Assembly (NCBI GenBank): GCA_002305275.1
Contig: DBQO01000033.1
Location: 13,925 to 77,924, forward strand
Length of the DNA: 64,000 nt
Direction: 5' to 3'
Source of the DNA: Bacteroidales bacterium UBA1392
Lineage (GTDB): Bacteria; Bacteroidota; Bacteroidia; Bacteroidales; UBA932
The position numbers and the translations under genes are program-made. Under the pieces are notes generated by a model. That model was not told where the DNA came from, made no database searches, and worked only from the letters and a program-made list of their open reading frames with translations. Below, one piece after another: positions 8,899 to 18,620 of this stretch (the stretch's first letter is position 1; each line of letters starts with the position of its first letter).

Positions 8899-10149
8899 TT
8901 ACTCTCGGATAGCCTTGATGCCGGGGAGTTCAATTCCCTCAAGATATTCGAGCATTGCACCGCCTCCGGTGGAGACATAGCTAACCTTGTCGGCATAGCC
9001 CATCTGAGTTACGGCTGCCACCGAATCGCCACCGCCAACGAGAGTGAAAGCGCCTTTTTCCGTAGCTTTGGCAAGCATTTCTGCCATAGCATTGGTGGAT
9101 TTGGCAAAATTCGGCATCTCGAAGACTCCGAGGGGCCCATTCCAAAGAATGGTGTCGGAGTCATCTATGATTTTCTGCCAACTTTCCAGAGAAGAGGGAG
9201 CGGCATCCATGGCCTGCCAACCGTCAGGAATCTCAAAATTGTTCACGATCTTGAAATTTGCATCATTGCTGAAGCTGTCAGCCACCACCACTTCCCGACG
9301 GAGATCGAGGTCTATGCCCTTAGCCTTGGCTTTAGCCATAATTTTTTTTGCAGTCTCTATCTGATCATCTTCGCAGATGGAATTGCCGATTTTTCCACCG
9401 AGGGCTTTAATGAAAGTATATACCATACCCCCACCGATAATGAGATGGTCCACTCTATCGATAAGATTCTCAATAATACCGATCTTGGAGGAGACCTTTG
9501 CTCCGCCGAGAATGGCAGTAAGCGGACGGGCGGGATTGTGGAGAATTTTATCTATCGCCTTAATTTCGCCCTCCATCACATAACCGAACATCTTGTCATT
9601 CGGGAAATATTTGGCGATAAGAGCAGTAGAGGCGTGAGCACGATGTGCCGTACCGAAAGCATCGTTGATATAGCAATCTGCATAGGAAGCAAGCTTCGCA
9701 ACAAATGCTTTCTGACTCTCCTTTACGGCAGCTTTAGCAGCCTTCTTCTCCTCATCGGTAGCATCATCAGCCAGTCCGCGGGGTTTACCCTCTTCCTCTG
9801 CATAGAAACGGAGGTTTTCCAGTAGAAGCACTTCGCCCGGCTTTAGTGCCGCTGCTTGTGCATCAGCTTTTTGGCAATCTTCTGCAAACTGCACCTTGGT
9901 GCCGAGATACTCCTCTATACGGGAAATAATGTGTTTCAAAGAGAATTTTTCCGCCGGCCCCTTGGGACGGCCGAGATGTGACATTATGATAAGTGACCCT
10001 CCCTTTTCCAGGACCTTTTTCAATGTAGGAATAGCCGCCTTAATGCGGGTATCGTCTGTAATTTCAAAATTATCGTTCAACGGAACGTTAAAATCGACTC
10101 TTAAAATGGCTTTTTTGCCGGTAAAGTCGTAAGTTTCAATATTAATCAT
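8899..10149 (-). CDS. pgk: phosphoglycerate kinase
   Basis: Makes ATP from 1,3-bisphosphoglycerate in glycolysis. I chose the ATG at 10149 (MINIETYDFTGKKAILRVDF) because the longer frame adds 12 residues with no family match. That gives 416 residues, near the family norm. Visible motifs: RVDFNVPL at the N-terminus, SHLGRPKG, the AFGTAHRAHAS region, and the nucleotide-binding GGGDSVAAV near the C-terminus. It heads an apparent pgk - methyltransferase - lgt operon. A TAATTTTG -7-like box lies upstream at 10183-10190 (minus strand). Confidence 0.97.
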   Translation of the reverse strand: MINIETYDFTGKKAILRVDFNVPLNDNFEITDDTRIKAAIPTLKKVLEKGGSLIIMSHLGRPKGPAEKFSLKHIISRIEEYLGTKVQFAEDCQKADAQAAALKPGEVLLLENLRFYAEEEGKPRGLADDATDEEKKAAKAAVKESQKAFVAKLASYADCYINDAFGTAHRAHASTALIAKYFPNDKMFGYVMEGEIKAIDKILHNPARPLTAILGGAKVSSKIGIIENLIDRVDHLIIGGGMVYTFIKALGGKIGNSICEDDQIETAKKIMAKAKAKGIDLDLRREVVVADSFSNDANFKIVNNFEIPDGWQAMDAAPSSLESWQKIIDDSDTILWNGPLGVFEMPNFAKSTNAMAEMLAKATEKGAFTLVGGGDSVAAVTQMGYADKVSYVSTGGGAMLEYLEGIELPGIKAIRE

Positions 10150-10209
10150 AAAATAACTGTATAAAATCTTTTTTGTCGGCTGCAAAATTATAAAATATTT
10201 GACAAAAAG

Positions 10210-10240
10210 TTGCTAACCTTCAATATATTAATTATATTTG
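10210..10240 (+). promoter_or_regulatory. putative promoter of the multi-HTH protein gene
   Basis: TTG at 10210-10212, a 20-bp spacer and TATATTTG at 10233-10240. This matches the Bacteroidetes consensus and ends 39 bp before the ATG at 10280. Confidence 0.55.
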
Positions 10241-10279
10241 TATGCCCCGATTCCTTAAACTTTGTAAAAACCTTCTGTC

Positions 10280-11863
10280 ATGTCAAAATACGAGTCAAAT
10301 CTATTTTGGAATCCCCGGGATAAAATCGATGAGAAAAATATCGAACGCACAATCTACGCCTTCGAGTCTCTCCTTCTTCAGTATAACACCCGCACGCGAA
10401 ATGTAATCGCCAATTACCGCAAGAACTTCAAAAATGACCGGGCATTCTTCAATGAATTCCTCTCTCTAAAAAGAAAAGAGATCCTCTCCTGGCGTAATTG
10501 CGGAGTCAAAACCACTCGCAATGTAGTAGAAATCATCAGACAACTGCGCAGCAGGCTGCCCAGCGAGAGTGAACAGAGTCTGGTCCATGACATCCCGATG
10601 CTGGAGAGCGATACTATCCTAAGACTCTTCAGCCTCAAGGAAAAATTGGGCTACTTTCCCGTATTCGCTACTCTGAAAGAGTATATAGCCACATTTGACG
10701 ACAGGGATCTAAGAGTTCTGAACTCATTACTGTTGATCCATGATGGGAAATTGCCAATAAACCGCATCATAGTGGCAGAGGAACTCGGTATCTCAATAGA
10801 GCGGGTACGCCAAATGATGCTGAATATTATTTATCGCATCGAGGATTACCTCGGGATGATGAAAAAGATGATCAAAACCCCGCGGGGATATGGCAAATGT
10901 CCTTACCGCTGGCGCTCTACCGGAGTACACAACGATGTCAATAAAGTTGAGGAGACCAATTTCAGCCGCAGCATCATCAATATGGCTTTTGCCATACTCT
11001 ATCGGGAAATATCCATTGTAGGGAGCGTGCGAGACTCTCTTATGATGAAAAATGACCGTTTTGCCAGAACGACACTTGTTCCCTCCAAGCTGGCTAAATA
11101 CTTCGACTTTGAAGGGTTTCTAAAGTCCGTAGAGGCTACTGCACTGAAACGTCGGGACGAAACAGAGAGTATACCCATTGAGATAATTGCCGTAGAATAC
11201 CGATTAAACCGTTATTACGACCACTATAAGAAGGATATTCTCTCTGCTTGCGCCGTCGCGTTAAAGTATAATATGGCAGTGGGAGCTGAAGCAGCGGAAA
11301 CCTATGCTAAGGCAGGACTGATCAATCCTAACCCCCGGGATCCCTTCCGTATAGCAGCCAAGGATCTTTTTGCCTCAATCCCCTTAACCATTCAGGAAGA
11401 TATGATCCTATTCCCCGCTACAGTAAGAAAGCAAGTCCCGAAAATATTGGAAGAGATAATACGTGCAAAGGGGGAGCCGATGAGTGCTGAGGAGATACTG
11501 AAGGAATACAATCGCCTATATCCAGGTGAAAAAAAGAGGAAGAAGTTTGTTTCGGGAAATGTACTCCGTTCTCCCTCAATAACTGCCATTGGACGTACCG
11601 GCCGCTATACTCTCAAAGAATGGAAAAAGGGGTCTCGCAGAGGCGGTACAATACGTCTTTTCGTCCGGGAATACCTGAACACGCAACCCGGAAAGAGTGC
11701 TCCCATTTCGGATGTCGTGGTTTATGTATTGCAATTCAGACCTACGACAAACAGAAGTTCGATCATATCAAACCTTCAGCTTGACCGCAGAGGTTCCTTC
11801 ATCTTCTCAGAAAAAGAAGGAGTCAGATATTTGACTCTTAAACCTTCTACTAAAAAATCCTGA
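10280..11863 (+). CDS. multi-HTH protein (alpha-CTD-like, sigma4-like and HARE-HTH-like parts), function unknown
   Basis: 527 residues, no signal peptide or membrane segment. I do not recognise a named family for the whole protein. Residues about 62-92 (LSLKRKEILSWRNCGVKT...) resemble the helix-hairpin-helix of the RNA polymerase alpha C-terminal domain. Residues about 143-192 resemble sigma-70 region 4, with AEELGISIERVRQMM as the helix-turn-helix. Residues about 386-448 (GEPMSAEEILKEYN ... GRTGRYTLKEW) and 454-522 look like two HARE-HTH/winged-helix units. It therefore probably binds DNA or RNA polymerase. It is monocistronic, and its last 14 bp overlap the end of the convergent nagA-like gene. 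All domain calls are by eye. Confidence 0.75.
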   Translation: MSKYESNLFWNPRDKIDEKNIERTIYAFESLLLQYNTRTRNVIANYRKNFKNDRAFFNEFLSLKRKEILSWRNCGVKTTRNVVEIIRQLRSRLPSESEQSLVHDIPMLESDTILRLFSLKEKLGYFPVFATLKEYIATFDDRDLRVLNSLLLIHDGKLPINRIIVAEELGISIERVRQMMLNIIYRIEDYLGMMKKMIKTPRGYGKCPYRWRSTGVHNDVNKVEETNFSRSIINMAFAILYREISIVGSVRDSLMMKNDRFARTTLVPSKLAKYFDFEGFLKSVEATALKRRDETESIPIEIIAVEYRLNRYYDHYKKDILSACAVALKYNMAVGAEAAETYAKAGLINPNPRDPFRIAAKDLFASIPLTIQEDMILFPATVRKQVPKILEEIIRAKGEPMSAEEILKEYNRLYPGEKKRKKFVSGNVLRSPSITAIGRTGRYTLKEWKKGSRRGGTIRLFVREYLNTQPGKSAPISDVVVYVLQFRPTTNRSSIISNLQLDRRGSFIFSEKEGVRYLTLKPSTKKS

Positions 11864-12995
11864 CACCCTTACTCCATACGGAGGTCAGGTTGTATTGATG
11901 GTCGAGCAGTAGGATATCGGCATCCTTACCCTTTTCAAGAGTACCGACGCGGTCTATAACATTCATTATCCTTGCAGGAGTCTCCGAGGCCATCCTAACG
12001 GCATCCTCAAAAGGCACCTCAGCTCTAATGACCATATTTCTGACTAGCTGATCCATTGTAGAGATTCCCCCGGCGACAGTACCGTCGGATTTGAGTTTGC
12101 ATATCCCATTTTCTATGTAGACCTTTGAGAAAGGAAGTTCCTCACCATCGTAAGCAGCATAACGGAGTGCAGCGGTAACCAGTGCAGTCCTCTCCACACC
12201 TTTGAGTTTATAAACCAGACGTAAAATGGTCGCGGGTAAATGGACCAGATCCGCAATAACCTCAGTAGTCATCTCATCTATCAACAAAACGCTCTCAACA
12301 GTGCCTTCATATTTATATTCACGGCGTTTGTGAAATCCGGCCATGGCATTGTATAATTGCGCCGCATGGACAAATCCGGCATCAAATCCCGCTTTCACAT
12401 CGCCATATTCCGCCATGGTGTGAGAGATGGCCGCCAAGATGCCTTTACGTGTAATGAAACGGGCAAATTGTTGCGCTCCGGGGAGCTCCGGGGAAGCGTC
12501 CCAGCGCTTTATGCAGGGAAGTTCGCTCACGACTTTTTCATACTTTGATCGATCGGGCAGTTTTACCTCATACCTGCCTTTTGTTATTTCAGGGCTCAGA
12601 TAGGGGCCAACAATATGCAGGCCTCCAATGAGGCGATTACCCCCTTCCATCAATTTAGTGCAGATTTTTCCGGTTTCGAGCAGCTTATCGTAGCCAACCG
12701 CACCCACTGTGGGGAATATGGTGGTAGTACCGTGAGCTAAATGGGTATTGATTACGGTATTGAATGCCTCTTCAGTAGCATCATGAAACTGACTGCCTGC
12801 TGCTCCGTATATATTCATCGCAACATATCCCGGTATTACATAGCGTCCCGAAGCATCGAACATTTCCGCATTTTCCAAAGGGAGGGAGCTACCGGTAATG
12901 GCGAGGATACGACCTTCATTGACCAGTATAGAGCCGTTATTGATCCACCCTTGAGGGGTCAGGATCTTTCCATTGAATATCTGTATCAACTTCAT
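11850..12995 (-). CDS. NagA-like paralogue, probably catalytically inactive
   Basis: A 381-residue protein clearly homologous over its full length to the N-acetylglucosamine-6-phosphate deacetylase encoded just upstream. The residues needed for catalysis are changed. The H-x-H metal motif is N61-I-Y63, the metal-binding Glu is Val129, the second metal His is Gln213 and the catalytic Asp is Ala275. One histidine (His192 in SHTMAEY) and the VHLPA block remain. The frame is intact and the fold-forming segments are well kept, so it looks like a maintained pseudoenzyme rather than a decaying gene. A regulatory or subunit role beside the active copy is inference. It starts 24 bp after the active copy. 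Confidence 0.9.
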   Translation of the reverse strand: MKLIQIFNGKILTPQGWINNGSILVNEGRILAITGSSLPLENAEMFDASGRYVIPGYVAMNIYGAAGSQFHDATEEAFNTVINTHLAHGTTTIFPTVGAVGYDKLLETGKICTKLMEGGNRLIGGLHIVGPYLSPEITKGRYEVKLPDRSKYEKVVSELPCIKRWDASPELPGAQQFARFITRKGILAAISHTMAEYGDVKAGFDAGFVHAAQLYNAMAGFHKRREYKYEGTVESVLLIDEMTTEVIADLVHLPATILRLVYKLKGVERTALVTAALRYAAYDGEELPFSKVYIENGICKLKSDGTVAGGISTMDQLVRNMVIRAEVPFEDAVRMASETPARIMNVIDRVGTLEKGKDADILLLDHQYNLTSVWSKGVRIF

Positions 12996-13019
12996 AGTTC
13001 GGTAATTTTGAATGTTATC

Positions 13020-14177
13020 TTAGATAGATTTGATGATTTGACCCATGGCAATCACTCCACGGAGATCGTAGTTCTTATCGATGAACAATATATCCGCATC
13101 CTTTCCATTTTCGAGGGACCCTTTACGATCCATAACACCCATTATACGGGCTGGAGATTCGGAAACCATTCTAATTACATCGAAAAAGGGAATCGTAGTT
13201 TGAGTGGCTACCGTTTTTATCACGCGGTCCATTGTAGCTATGGAACCGGCCAAGGCGGAACGATCCGAAAGTTTGCAGACTCCATCTTCTATGATTACAC
13301 GAGGATCAAAGGCCGCCGGATTGTCACTGGCCGCACAGGCAAGAGCATCGGTAATAAGTGCCGTCTTCTCCACCCCCTTAATCTTATAAATAAGTTCAAG
13401 TATGGTAGCGGGTACGTGTATACCGTCTCCAATCACCTCAACAGTCATATCCTCAATCAGGTAAACACTCTCTACCGTTCCTTCGTACTTGTATTCATTT
13501 TTCCTATGAAAGCCGGGCATCGCATTGTAGAAGTGAGTGACATGAGTAAAGCCTGCTTCGTATGCCTCCAGTACTTGGTGGTATTCGGCAGCAGTATGAC
13601 CAATAGAGGCCAAGACGCCCTTTCTGGTAATGTATCGTCCAAATGACGTGGCTCCGGGCAGTTCCGGTGCTATATCCCATCGTTTGATGCAGTCGGTCTC
13701 TTCCAGTATGGGAATATATTCGCCGGGGTCGGGATCCTTGATATATTGCGGCATCTGTCCACCTGCCATCTTAATATTGAGATAATGTCCCTCAAGATGG
13801 AGCCCCAAAATAGGACTGTTTTTCTCTGCCATCAATTTTTCCGTAGTGGCTACGGCAGCCCTAATCATGGGTACGCTCGAGGATGAGAGTGTAGGGTACA
13901 TACTGGTGGTACCATACTGCATGTGTGTGGCAATTGCCGTTCTGAAGGCCTCTTCCGTACCTTCCATAAAGTCACTTCCGCCACCACCGTGACAGTGGAG
14001 TTCAATTGCTCCCGGGGTAATGTACATACCTTTTGCATCTATTATTTTGGCACCTACAACCGGCAGGTCGCAATTTGAAACTTCGAGAATCTTATTATCA
14101 CCTATGATGATGGAACCCTCTTTGAGCCATCCTGAAGGGGTATGGATAATACCATTTATAATTTGAGTAAGTATCAT
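13020..14177 (-). CDS. nagA: N-acetylglucosamine-6-phosphate deacetylase
   Basis: Amidohydrolase that converts GlcNAc-6-P to GlcN-6-P and acetate, feeding peptidoglycan recycling or amino-sugar catabolism. The 385-residue protein keeps the expected site: H61-C-H63, metal-binding Glu129 (LHLEGHYLN), His194 (GHTAAEY), His215 (THFYNAM) and catalytic Asp277 (ALITDAL). It sits in a minus-strand run mrcA-ddl-prmC-nagA-nagA', which fits a cell-wall link. No nagB is present in the window. Confidence 0.93.
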   Translation of the reverse strand: MILTQIINGIIHTPSGWLKEGSIIIGDNKILEVSNCDLPVVGAKIIDAKGMYITPGAIELHCHGGGGSDFMEGTEEAFRTAIATHMQYGTTSMYPTLSSSSVPMIRAAVATTEKLMAEKNSPILGLHLEGHYLNIKMAGGQMPQYIKDPDPGEYIPILEETDCIKRWDIAPELPGATSFGRYITRKGVLASIGHTAAEYHQVLEAYEAGFTHVTHFYNAMPGFHRKNEYKYEGTVESVYLIEDMTVEVIGDGIHVPATILELIYKIKGVEKTALITDALACAASDNPAAFDPRVIIEDGVCKLSDRSALAGSIATMDRVIKTVATQTTIPFFDVIRMVSESPARIMGVMDRKGSLENGKDADILFIDKNYDLRGVIAMGQIIKSI

Positions 14178-14233
14178 ATTTTCTTTTATATTTTTTTCTT
14201 AAACAATTTGTAAAGATAGTAACAAAAATTATG

Positions 14234-15103
14234 CTACGCTTTATTAAAGTACTTGACAAAGCGGTCGCGTCCATTGATATCCTGTAGAACTGTTGTGCAG
14301 GGACCGAAAAGATCAGCTACTTCCCTACCGAAACGTTCATTTATCTCAAAATAACAAACGCCTCCCTCCCGTAAAAGCAATTTTGTCCAAGAGTGCAGCG
14401 CCCTATAGAAGAGCAGGGGATCGTCATCCGGAACAAAAAGGGCCGGTTCAGGCTCGTAATCAAGGACATTGGGACGCATCTGAGATCGCTCGCTCTCAAG
14501 AACATAAGGGGGGTTTGATACAATTATATCAAACTGCGGAAGACCTGCAGGGGGTGGTTTCAACATATCTGCCAAAAAGAAAACAGGCCTGCTGACCGGA
14601 CCTTCCGTACTCTTTACTTTTTGTTTTCCCGCTACCCTAAGGGCTTTGTCCGAGATGTCACAACCAAACACCTGCGCTCCGGTCAATTCCGCCGAAAGCG
14701 ACCAGGCAAGGCATCCAGAACCGGTACCGACATCGAGAACATTGAAATCCTGCTCCTCATCTAGCTCCCTTTCCGACAGACCATCGACAATGATGCCAAA
14801 TAACTCTTCGGTCTCGGGACGGGGAATCAGTACCCCCTCACTTACCTTGAAGCTTCTCCCACCGAAATCGGTAAAACCGAGCACATACTGAAGAGGTCGC
14901 CACTTCAGCAAATCCTCCATAGCTTCATCCAACCTCCGCTGTTCGGCAGCGAAAATCTTTCTCTCCGGATCCGATAAATAGCAATATTCAGGCAATTCAA
15001 GATGGTGAGATAGCAACCTGATAACCATTGACTTGGCTTCAGCTTCCGGGTAGAGTGCCGAGAGATCCTTTACCGATTTGTCAACAAATCCTTTAAGAGT
15101 CAT
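14234..15103 (-). CDS. prmC: peptide chain release factor N5-glutamine methyltransferase
   Basis: Methylates the Gln of the GGQ loop of release factors RF1 and RF2, using SAM. The 289 residues match. Visible: the N-terminal helical domain, FGGRSFKVSEGVLIPRPETEEL, the SAM motif DVGTGSGCLAWSL and the diagnostic NPPY (IIVSNPPYVLESER). It begins 17 bp after ddl and is probably in the same operon. Confidence 0.95.
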   Translation of the reverse strand: MTLKGFVDKSVKDLSALYPEAEAKSMVIRLLSHHLELPEYCYLSDPERKIFAAEQRRLDEAMEDLLKWRPLQYVLGFTDFGGRSFKVSEGVLIPRPETEELFGIIVDGLSERELDEEQDFNVLDVGTGSGCLAWSLSAELTGAQVFGCDISDKALRVAGKQKVKSTEGPVSRPVFFLADMLKPPPAGLPQFDIIVSNPPYVLESERSQMRPNVLDYEPEPALFVPDDDPLLFYRALHSWTKLLLREGGVCYFEINERFGREVADLFGPCTTVLQDINGRDRFVKYFNKA

Positions 15104-15120
15104 ATTTTAAAAAGAGATAA

Positions 15121-16131
15121 TCAGGTATTATCTGCGATGCCGGTGATGACCTGCATCATATCCAACCCGGCGGTACGTATTTGCTGGGGTACCAGGCTCA
15201 TGGGAGTCATTCCGGGTACTGTGTTGAGTTCGAGGAATACCACGCTACCGTCAGCGCAAAGGAAATAGTCCACCCTGACTATGCCTTTACAACCCAAACA
15301 ATCATATATGCTGCGTGTAGTAGCCGAAATCTCTTCAACTTTTATGGGATCTATGTCTGCTGGGCATATTTCATCACTCAAGCCGTTGTATTTAGCCTCA
15401 TAATCAAAAAAGGAGTTGTGGGGTATAATCTCAGTCACGGGCAATGCTACAATCTTCTCTCCATCCATGTAGGCTCCCTGCGTTATCTCACGTCCACTGA
15501 TATAGGTCTCCACCAGTACCGTGTCACTGTGTCTGAATGCGAGCATTATTGCCTCCTCCAACTCTTCCTCCTTCATAACCTTGCTTACTCCAAAACTGCT
15601 GCCCCCGGAACAGGGTTTGACAAAGAGGGGTAGTCCCAATTTATTCACAATACTTGTCACCGAAAACCCTTTACCTCTCCTTAAAGTAACGTCCGGAGCC
15701 AATTTGAATCCGAAATCCCGCAACAGGGCTTTACATATCTGTTTGTCGAATGCCGAAGCCGAAACCGCAGACGAGGAGGTAGTAAAAGGCACCCCCATAA
15801 TCTCAAAATAGCCTTGTAGGACTCCGTTTTCTCCGGGAGTACCATGAATCATGATCATCGCCAGATCAAACTTTATCTTTTCTCCTCGATATGTAAAAGA
15901 AAAGTCATTTTTATCCACCTGAGCCAGCCCTGTAAGACCTGCCTCCGGATTGGACTCGGTGCCCTCTCCTGAGGCTTCCACAACCTGCCATGAAGCCCCT
16001 TTAAGGAGTACGTGATAAACATTGTATTTGGAACGGTCGATATAGCGGGAGACGTTACGACCGCTGAGAATGGAAATTCCAACCTCTGCGGAGTCTCCGC
16101 CATATATGAGTGCAAGGTTGCGCTTTGTCAT
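15121..16131 (-). CDS. ddl: D-alanine--D-alanine ligase
   Basis: ATP-grasp enzyme making the D-Ala-D-Ala dipeptide of the peptidoglycan stem. I start it at the ATG at 16131 (MTKRNLALIYGGDSAEVGIS), which gives 336 residues. The frame is open further upstream, but that part overlaps the end of mrcA and has no family match. Motifs: GGDSAEVGIS, KPCSGGSSFGVSKV in the ATP-grasp domain, and FLELNTVPGMTP at the C-terminus. It lies 16 bp after mrcA, so the PBP and the precursor ligase are co-transcribed. Confidence 0.96.
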   Translation of the reverse strand: MTKRNLALIYGGDSAEVGISILSGRNVSRYIDRSKYNVYHVLLKGASWQVVEASGEGTESNPEAGLTGLAQVDKNDFSFTYRGEKIKFDLAMIMIHGTPGENGVLQGYFEIMGVPFTTSSSAVSASAFDKQICKALLRDFGFKLAPDVTLRRGKGFSVTSIVNKLGLPLFVKPCSGGSSFGVSKVMKEEELEEAIMLAFRHSDTVLVETYISGREITQGAYMDGEKIVALPVTEIIPHNSFFDYEAKYNGLSDEICPADIDPIKVEEISATTRSIYDCLGCKGIVRVDYFLCADGSVVFLELNTVPGMTPMSLVPQQIRTAGLDMMQVITGIADNT

Positions 16132-16147
16132 AAAATGAGTGAGTTTA

Positions 16148-18520
16148 TCAGTTGAAAAAACCTTGATCGTCTCCGGATGTCGATATTTTATCGTTTGAAA
16201 GGTCACTGTCATCTCCGGTACAGGACAAGTCCATGCTCCAACCCAAAGGAGGTACAAAGAGGTCCTCAGGACCGATATTGATGCTTTCGTCTCCATATAC
16301 TTTCTGCATGAATATGCCCCATATGGGAAGCGCCATATTGGATCCGGCACCATAAGTCAAACTTTCGAAGTGTACCTGGCGATCCTCTGCACCTACCCAA
16401 ACTCCGGCAGTCAGTTTCGGGGTAAAGCCTATGAACCATCCGTCTGATTGATCATTGGTAGTACCGGTCTTGCCGGCAATGTTGTTGCCCAAACCATACT
16501 TCCAACGAAGGCGTCCTGCAGTACCCTCATTGACCACACCCTGCATGAGATTGACCATCAGATAGGCGGTAGGGTCACTCAATGCCTCTTTTTTGCGGGA
16601 GGAAAAGTTTGCCAGCACATTACCGGACTTATCTTCAATACGATTGACCAGCATCGGGGCTACATAGACGCCACGGCTTGGGAAGGTATTGAAAGCAGCA
16701 ACCATTTCGTAAACGGAAATATCACAAGAGCCCACGCATAGCGAATAAACGGGATCTAAGTATGAACTGATACCCATCTTACGGCACATTTCCACCAAAG
16801 CATGAGGACCGAACTGCTTCATCAGGTAAGCTGAGATATTATTGGAGCTGTGAGTCAAACCCCATTTGAGTGTAACCGTCTTGCCTATGTGTTCCGCTCT
16901 GTCAGTACTCTTGGGGGTCCATACCTCATCTCCTACAGGGAATGAATAGGGAATATTAACCACTTTGTCACAAGGCGTGAAACCCTCCTGCATTGCAAGA
17001 GTGTAGAGGAAAGGTTTGATGGTGGATCCTACCTGCCGTTTGCCCTGTCTCGCATTGTCATATTTGAAATAACGGTAATCGGGGCCGCCAATATAGGCCT
17101 TAACTTTACCGGTATGCGGTTCTATCGCAATAAATGCAGCACGAAGGAATGATTTGTAATATCTGATGGAATCGTATGGTGTCATCAATGTATCGATGTA
17201 ACCCTGCTCATTCCAGGCGAACAATCGCATTTGTACCTTCTGTTTAAAAGATTTTAGGATTTCCTCCTCACTCACCTCCTCCTTTTTCATCTGACGGTAT
17301 CGATCACTCCATTTTACAGCCTGATTCATCAGCATTTGAGTAACTTCAGGAGTTACGTCGGGGGAGAAAGGGGCATTGGGCTTACGCCTGAGCTCATTGA
17401 AGAAGACCTTCTGAAGATCCTTACCCAAATGCTCTCTTACGGCATCTTCTGCATATTGCTGCATTCTGGAATCGATTGTAGTATAGATACGGAGTCCATC
17501 CTTATCGAGATTGTACTGCGTGCCGTCCGGCTTTGGATTTTTGTTTAGCCAGCCAAAAAGCGGATCTTCCATCCATAGGGTGGAATCAGCCACATAGTCC
17601 TCCTTCTGCCTGTAAGAGGAGGGTCTGGGTTCCTCTGCATTCATGTAGCGGCGAAGCATATCTCTATAGTATGAACCAAGGCCCGCATTGTGATCCTGCT
17701 GTTGGTATGAGAGTACTATAGGTATCTGTACTATGGAGTCATATTGTTCCGGGGAGATGTAGTCGTATTTTTCCATCTGCCTCAGTACATGGTTGCGACG
17801 ACTCAAAGAGTTCTCAGGATTAATAACCGGATTGTACCGGGTGGGTTTATTGACCATTCCCACCAGACAAGCCCCTTCTTCGACAGTTAGGTCGCTTACA
17901 TCTTTGTCAAAGAATGTGAGAGCTGCCGATTTGATGCCGTAGGCATTACTCCCGAAGAAAATCGCATTGAGATACATCGTCACAATCTCATCCTTTGTGT
18001 AATTGCGCTCCAGCTTGACTGCGGTAATCCACTCCTTGATCTTAATGGTGACAAGTTTGATAAATTTGCCTCCGGGAATTCGGCTGGAAACATCCTGACG
18101 CGGATAGAGGGTCTTTGCAAGCTGCTGAGTAATGGTGCTGCCACCGCCCTGGCTGGAATCTCCCATGAGCAGAGTCTTGACCACGACCCGGGCGAGGCCT
18201 CTGAAGTCTATGCCCGAATGACGGTAAAAGCGCGCATCTTCCGTGGAGATAGCCGCATTGACCAGATGAGGGGGTAAATCCGCAAAGGAGACGTATGAAC
18301 GATTTTCAATGTGATAGGTATTGATGACCTTGCCATCTTCGGAAATCAGTTCCGTTGCAAGATTGCTCTTAGGGTCCTCAAGCTCCTCAAATGAGGGAAT
18401 ATGTGCAAAAATAGCTACTCCGGCGACAAAGAGGATGAAAATCGCAACAGGCGTAATAATTATCCACCAAAACCACTTCAACAACCTCTTTCGATCAACC
18501 GATTTCTTATTATTTGGCAT
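16148..18520 (-). CDS. mrcA: penicillin-binding protein 1A, bifunctional transglycosylase/transpeptidase
   Basis: Class A PBP that polymerises lipid II and cross-links peptidoglycan. The 790-residue protein has one N-terminal membrane anchor (about residues 15-33). The glycosyltransferase domain shows EDARFYRHSGIDFRGLAR and GGSTITQQLAKTLY. The transpeptidase domain has the three expected motifs: STIK (RQVGSTIKPF), SSN (THSSNNIS) and KTGT (GKTGTTNDQSDGWF). The C-terminal tail is acidic and Ser/Asp-rich. It heads the mrcA-ddl-prmC-nagA run and is divergent from topA. A TATTTTTG -7-like box lies at 18543-18550 on its strand. Confidence 0.96.
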   Translation of the reverse strand: MPNNKKSVDRKRLLKWFWWIIITPVAIFILFVAGVAIFAHIPSFEELEDPKSNLATELISEDGKVINTYHIENRSYVSFADLPPHLVNAAISTEDARFYRHSGIDFRGLARVVVKTLLMGDSSQGGGSTITQQLAKTLYPRQDVSSRIPGGKFIKLVTIKIKEWITAVKLERNYTKDEIVTMYLNAIFFGSNAYGIKSAALTFFDKDVSDLTVEEGACLVGMVNKPTRYNPVINPENSLSRRNHVLRQMEKYDYISPEQYDSIVQIPIVLSYQQQDHNAGLGSYYRDMLRRYMNAEEPRPSSYRQKEDYVADSTLWMEDPLFGWLNKNPKPDGTQYNLDKDGLRIYTTIDSRMQQYAEDAVREHLGKDLQKVFFNELRRKPNAPFSPDVTPEVTQMLMNQAVKWSDRYRQMKKEEVSEEEILKSFKQKVQMRLFAWNEQGYIDTLMTPYDSIRYYKSFLRAAFIAIEPHTGKVKAYIGGPDYRYFKYDNARQGKRQVGSTIKPFLYTLAMQEGFTPCDKVVNIPYSFPVGDEVWTPKSTDRAEHIGKTVTLKWGLTHSSNNISAYLMKQFGPHALVEMCRKMGISSYLDPVYSLCVGSCDISVYEMVAAFNTFPSRGVYVAPMLVNRIEDKSGNVLANFSSRKKEALSDPTAYLMVNLMQGVVNEGTAGRLRWKYGLGNNIAGKTGTTNDQSDGWFIGFTPKLTAGVWVGAEDRQVHFESLTYGAGSNMALPIWGIFMQKVYGDESINIGPEDLFVPPLGWSMDLSCTGDDSDLSNDKISTSGDDQGFFN

Positions 18521-18620
18521 AAATCAAAATGTTTCGATTGCGCAAAAATAGCAATTAAAATTTGGATAATTGCTCTCTTTATCCCTTACTTTGCATTTCA
18601 GTTTGAAAAGAATAAGGAAT

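Noticed and set aside
12741..13646. 301-codon open frame on the plus strand opposite both nagA genes
   Set aside because: It crosses two genes with strong family matches; its product has no recognisable motif and no promoter or ribosome-binding site.
16132..16353. 74-residue N-terminal extension of ddl
   Set aside because: Overlaps the 3' end of mrcA, has no family match; the ATG at 16131 gives a normal-length enzyme.
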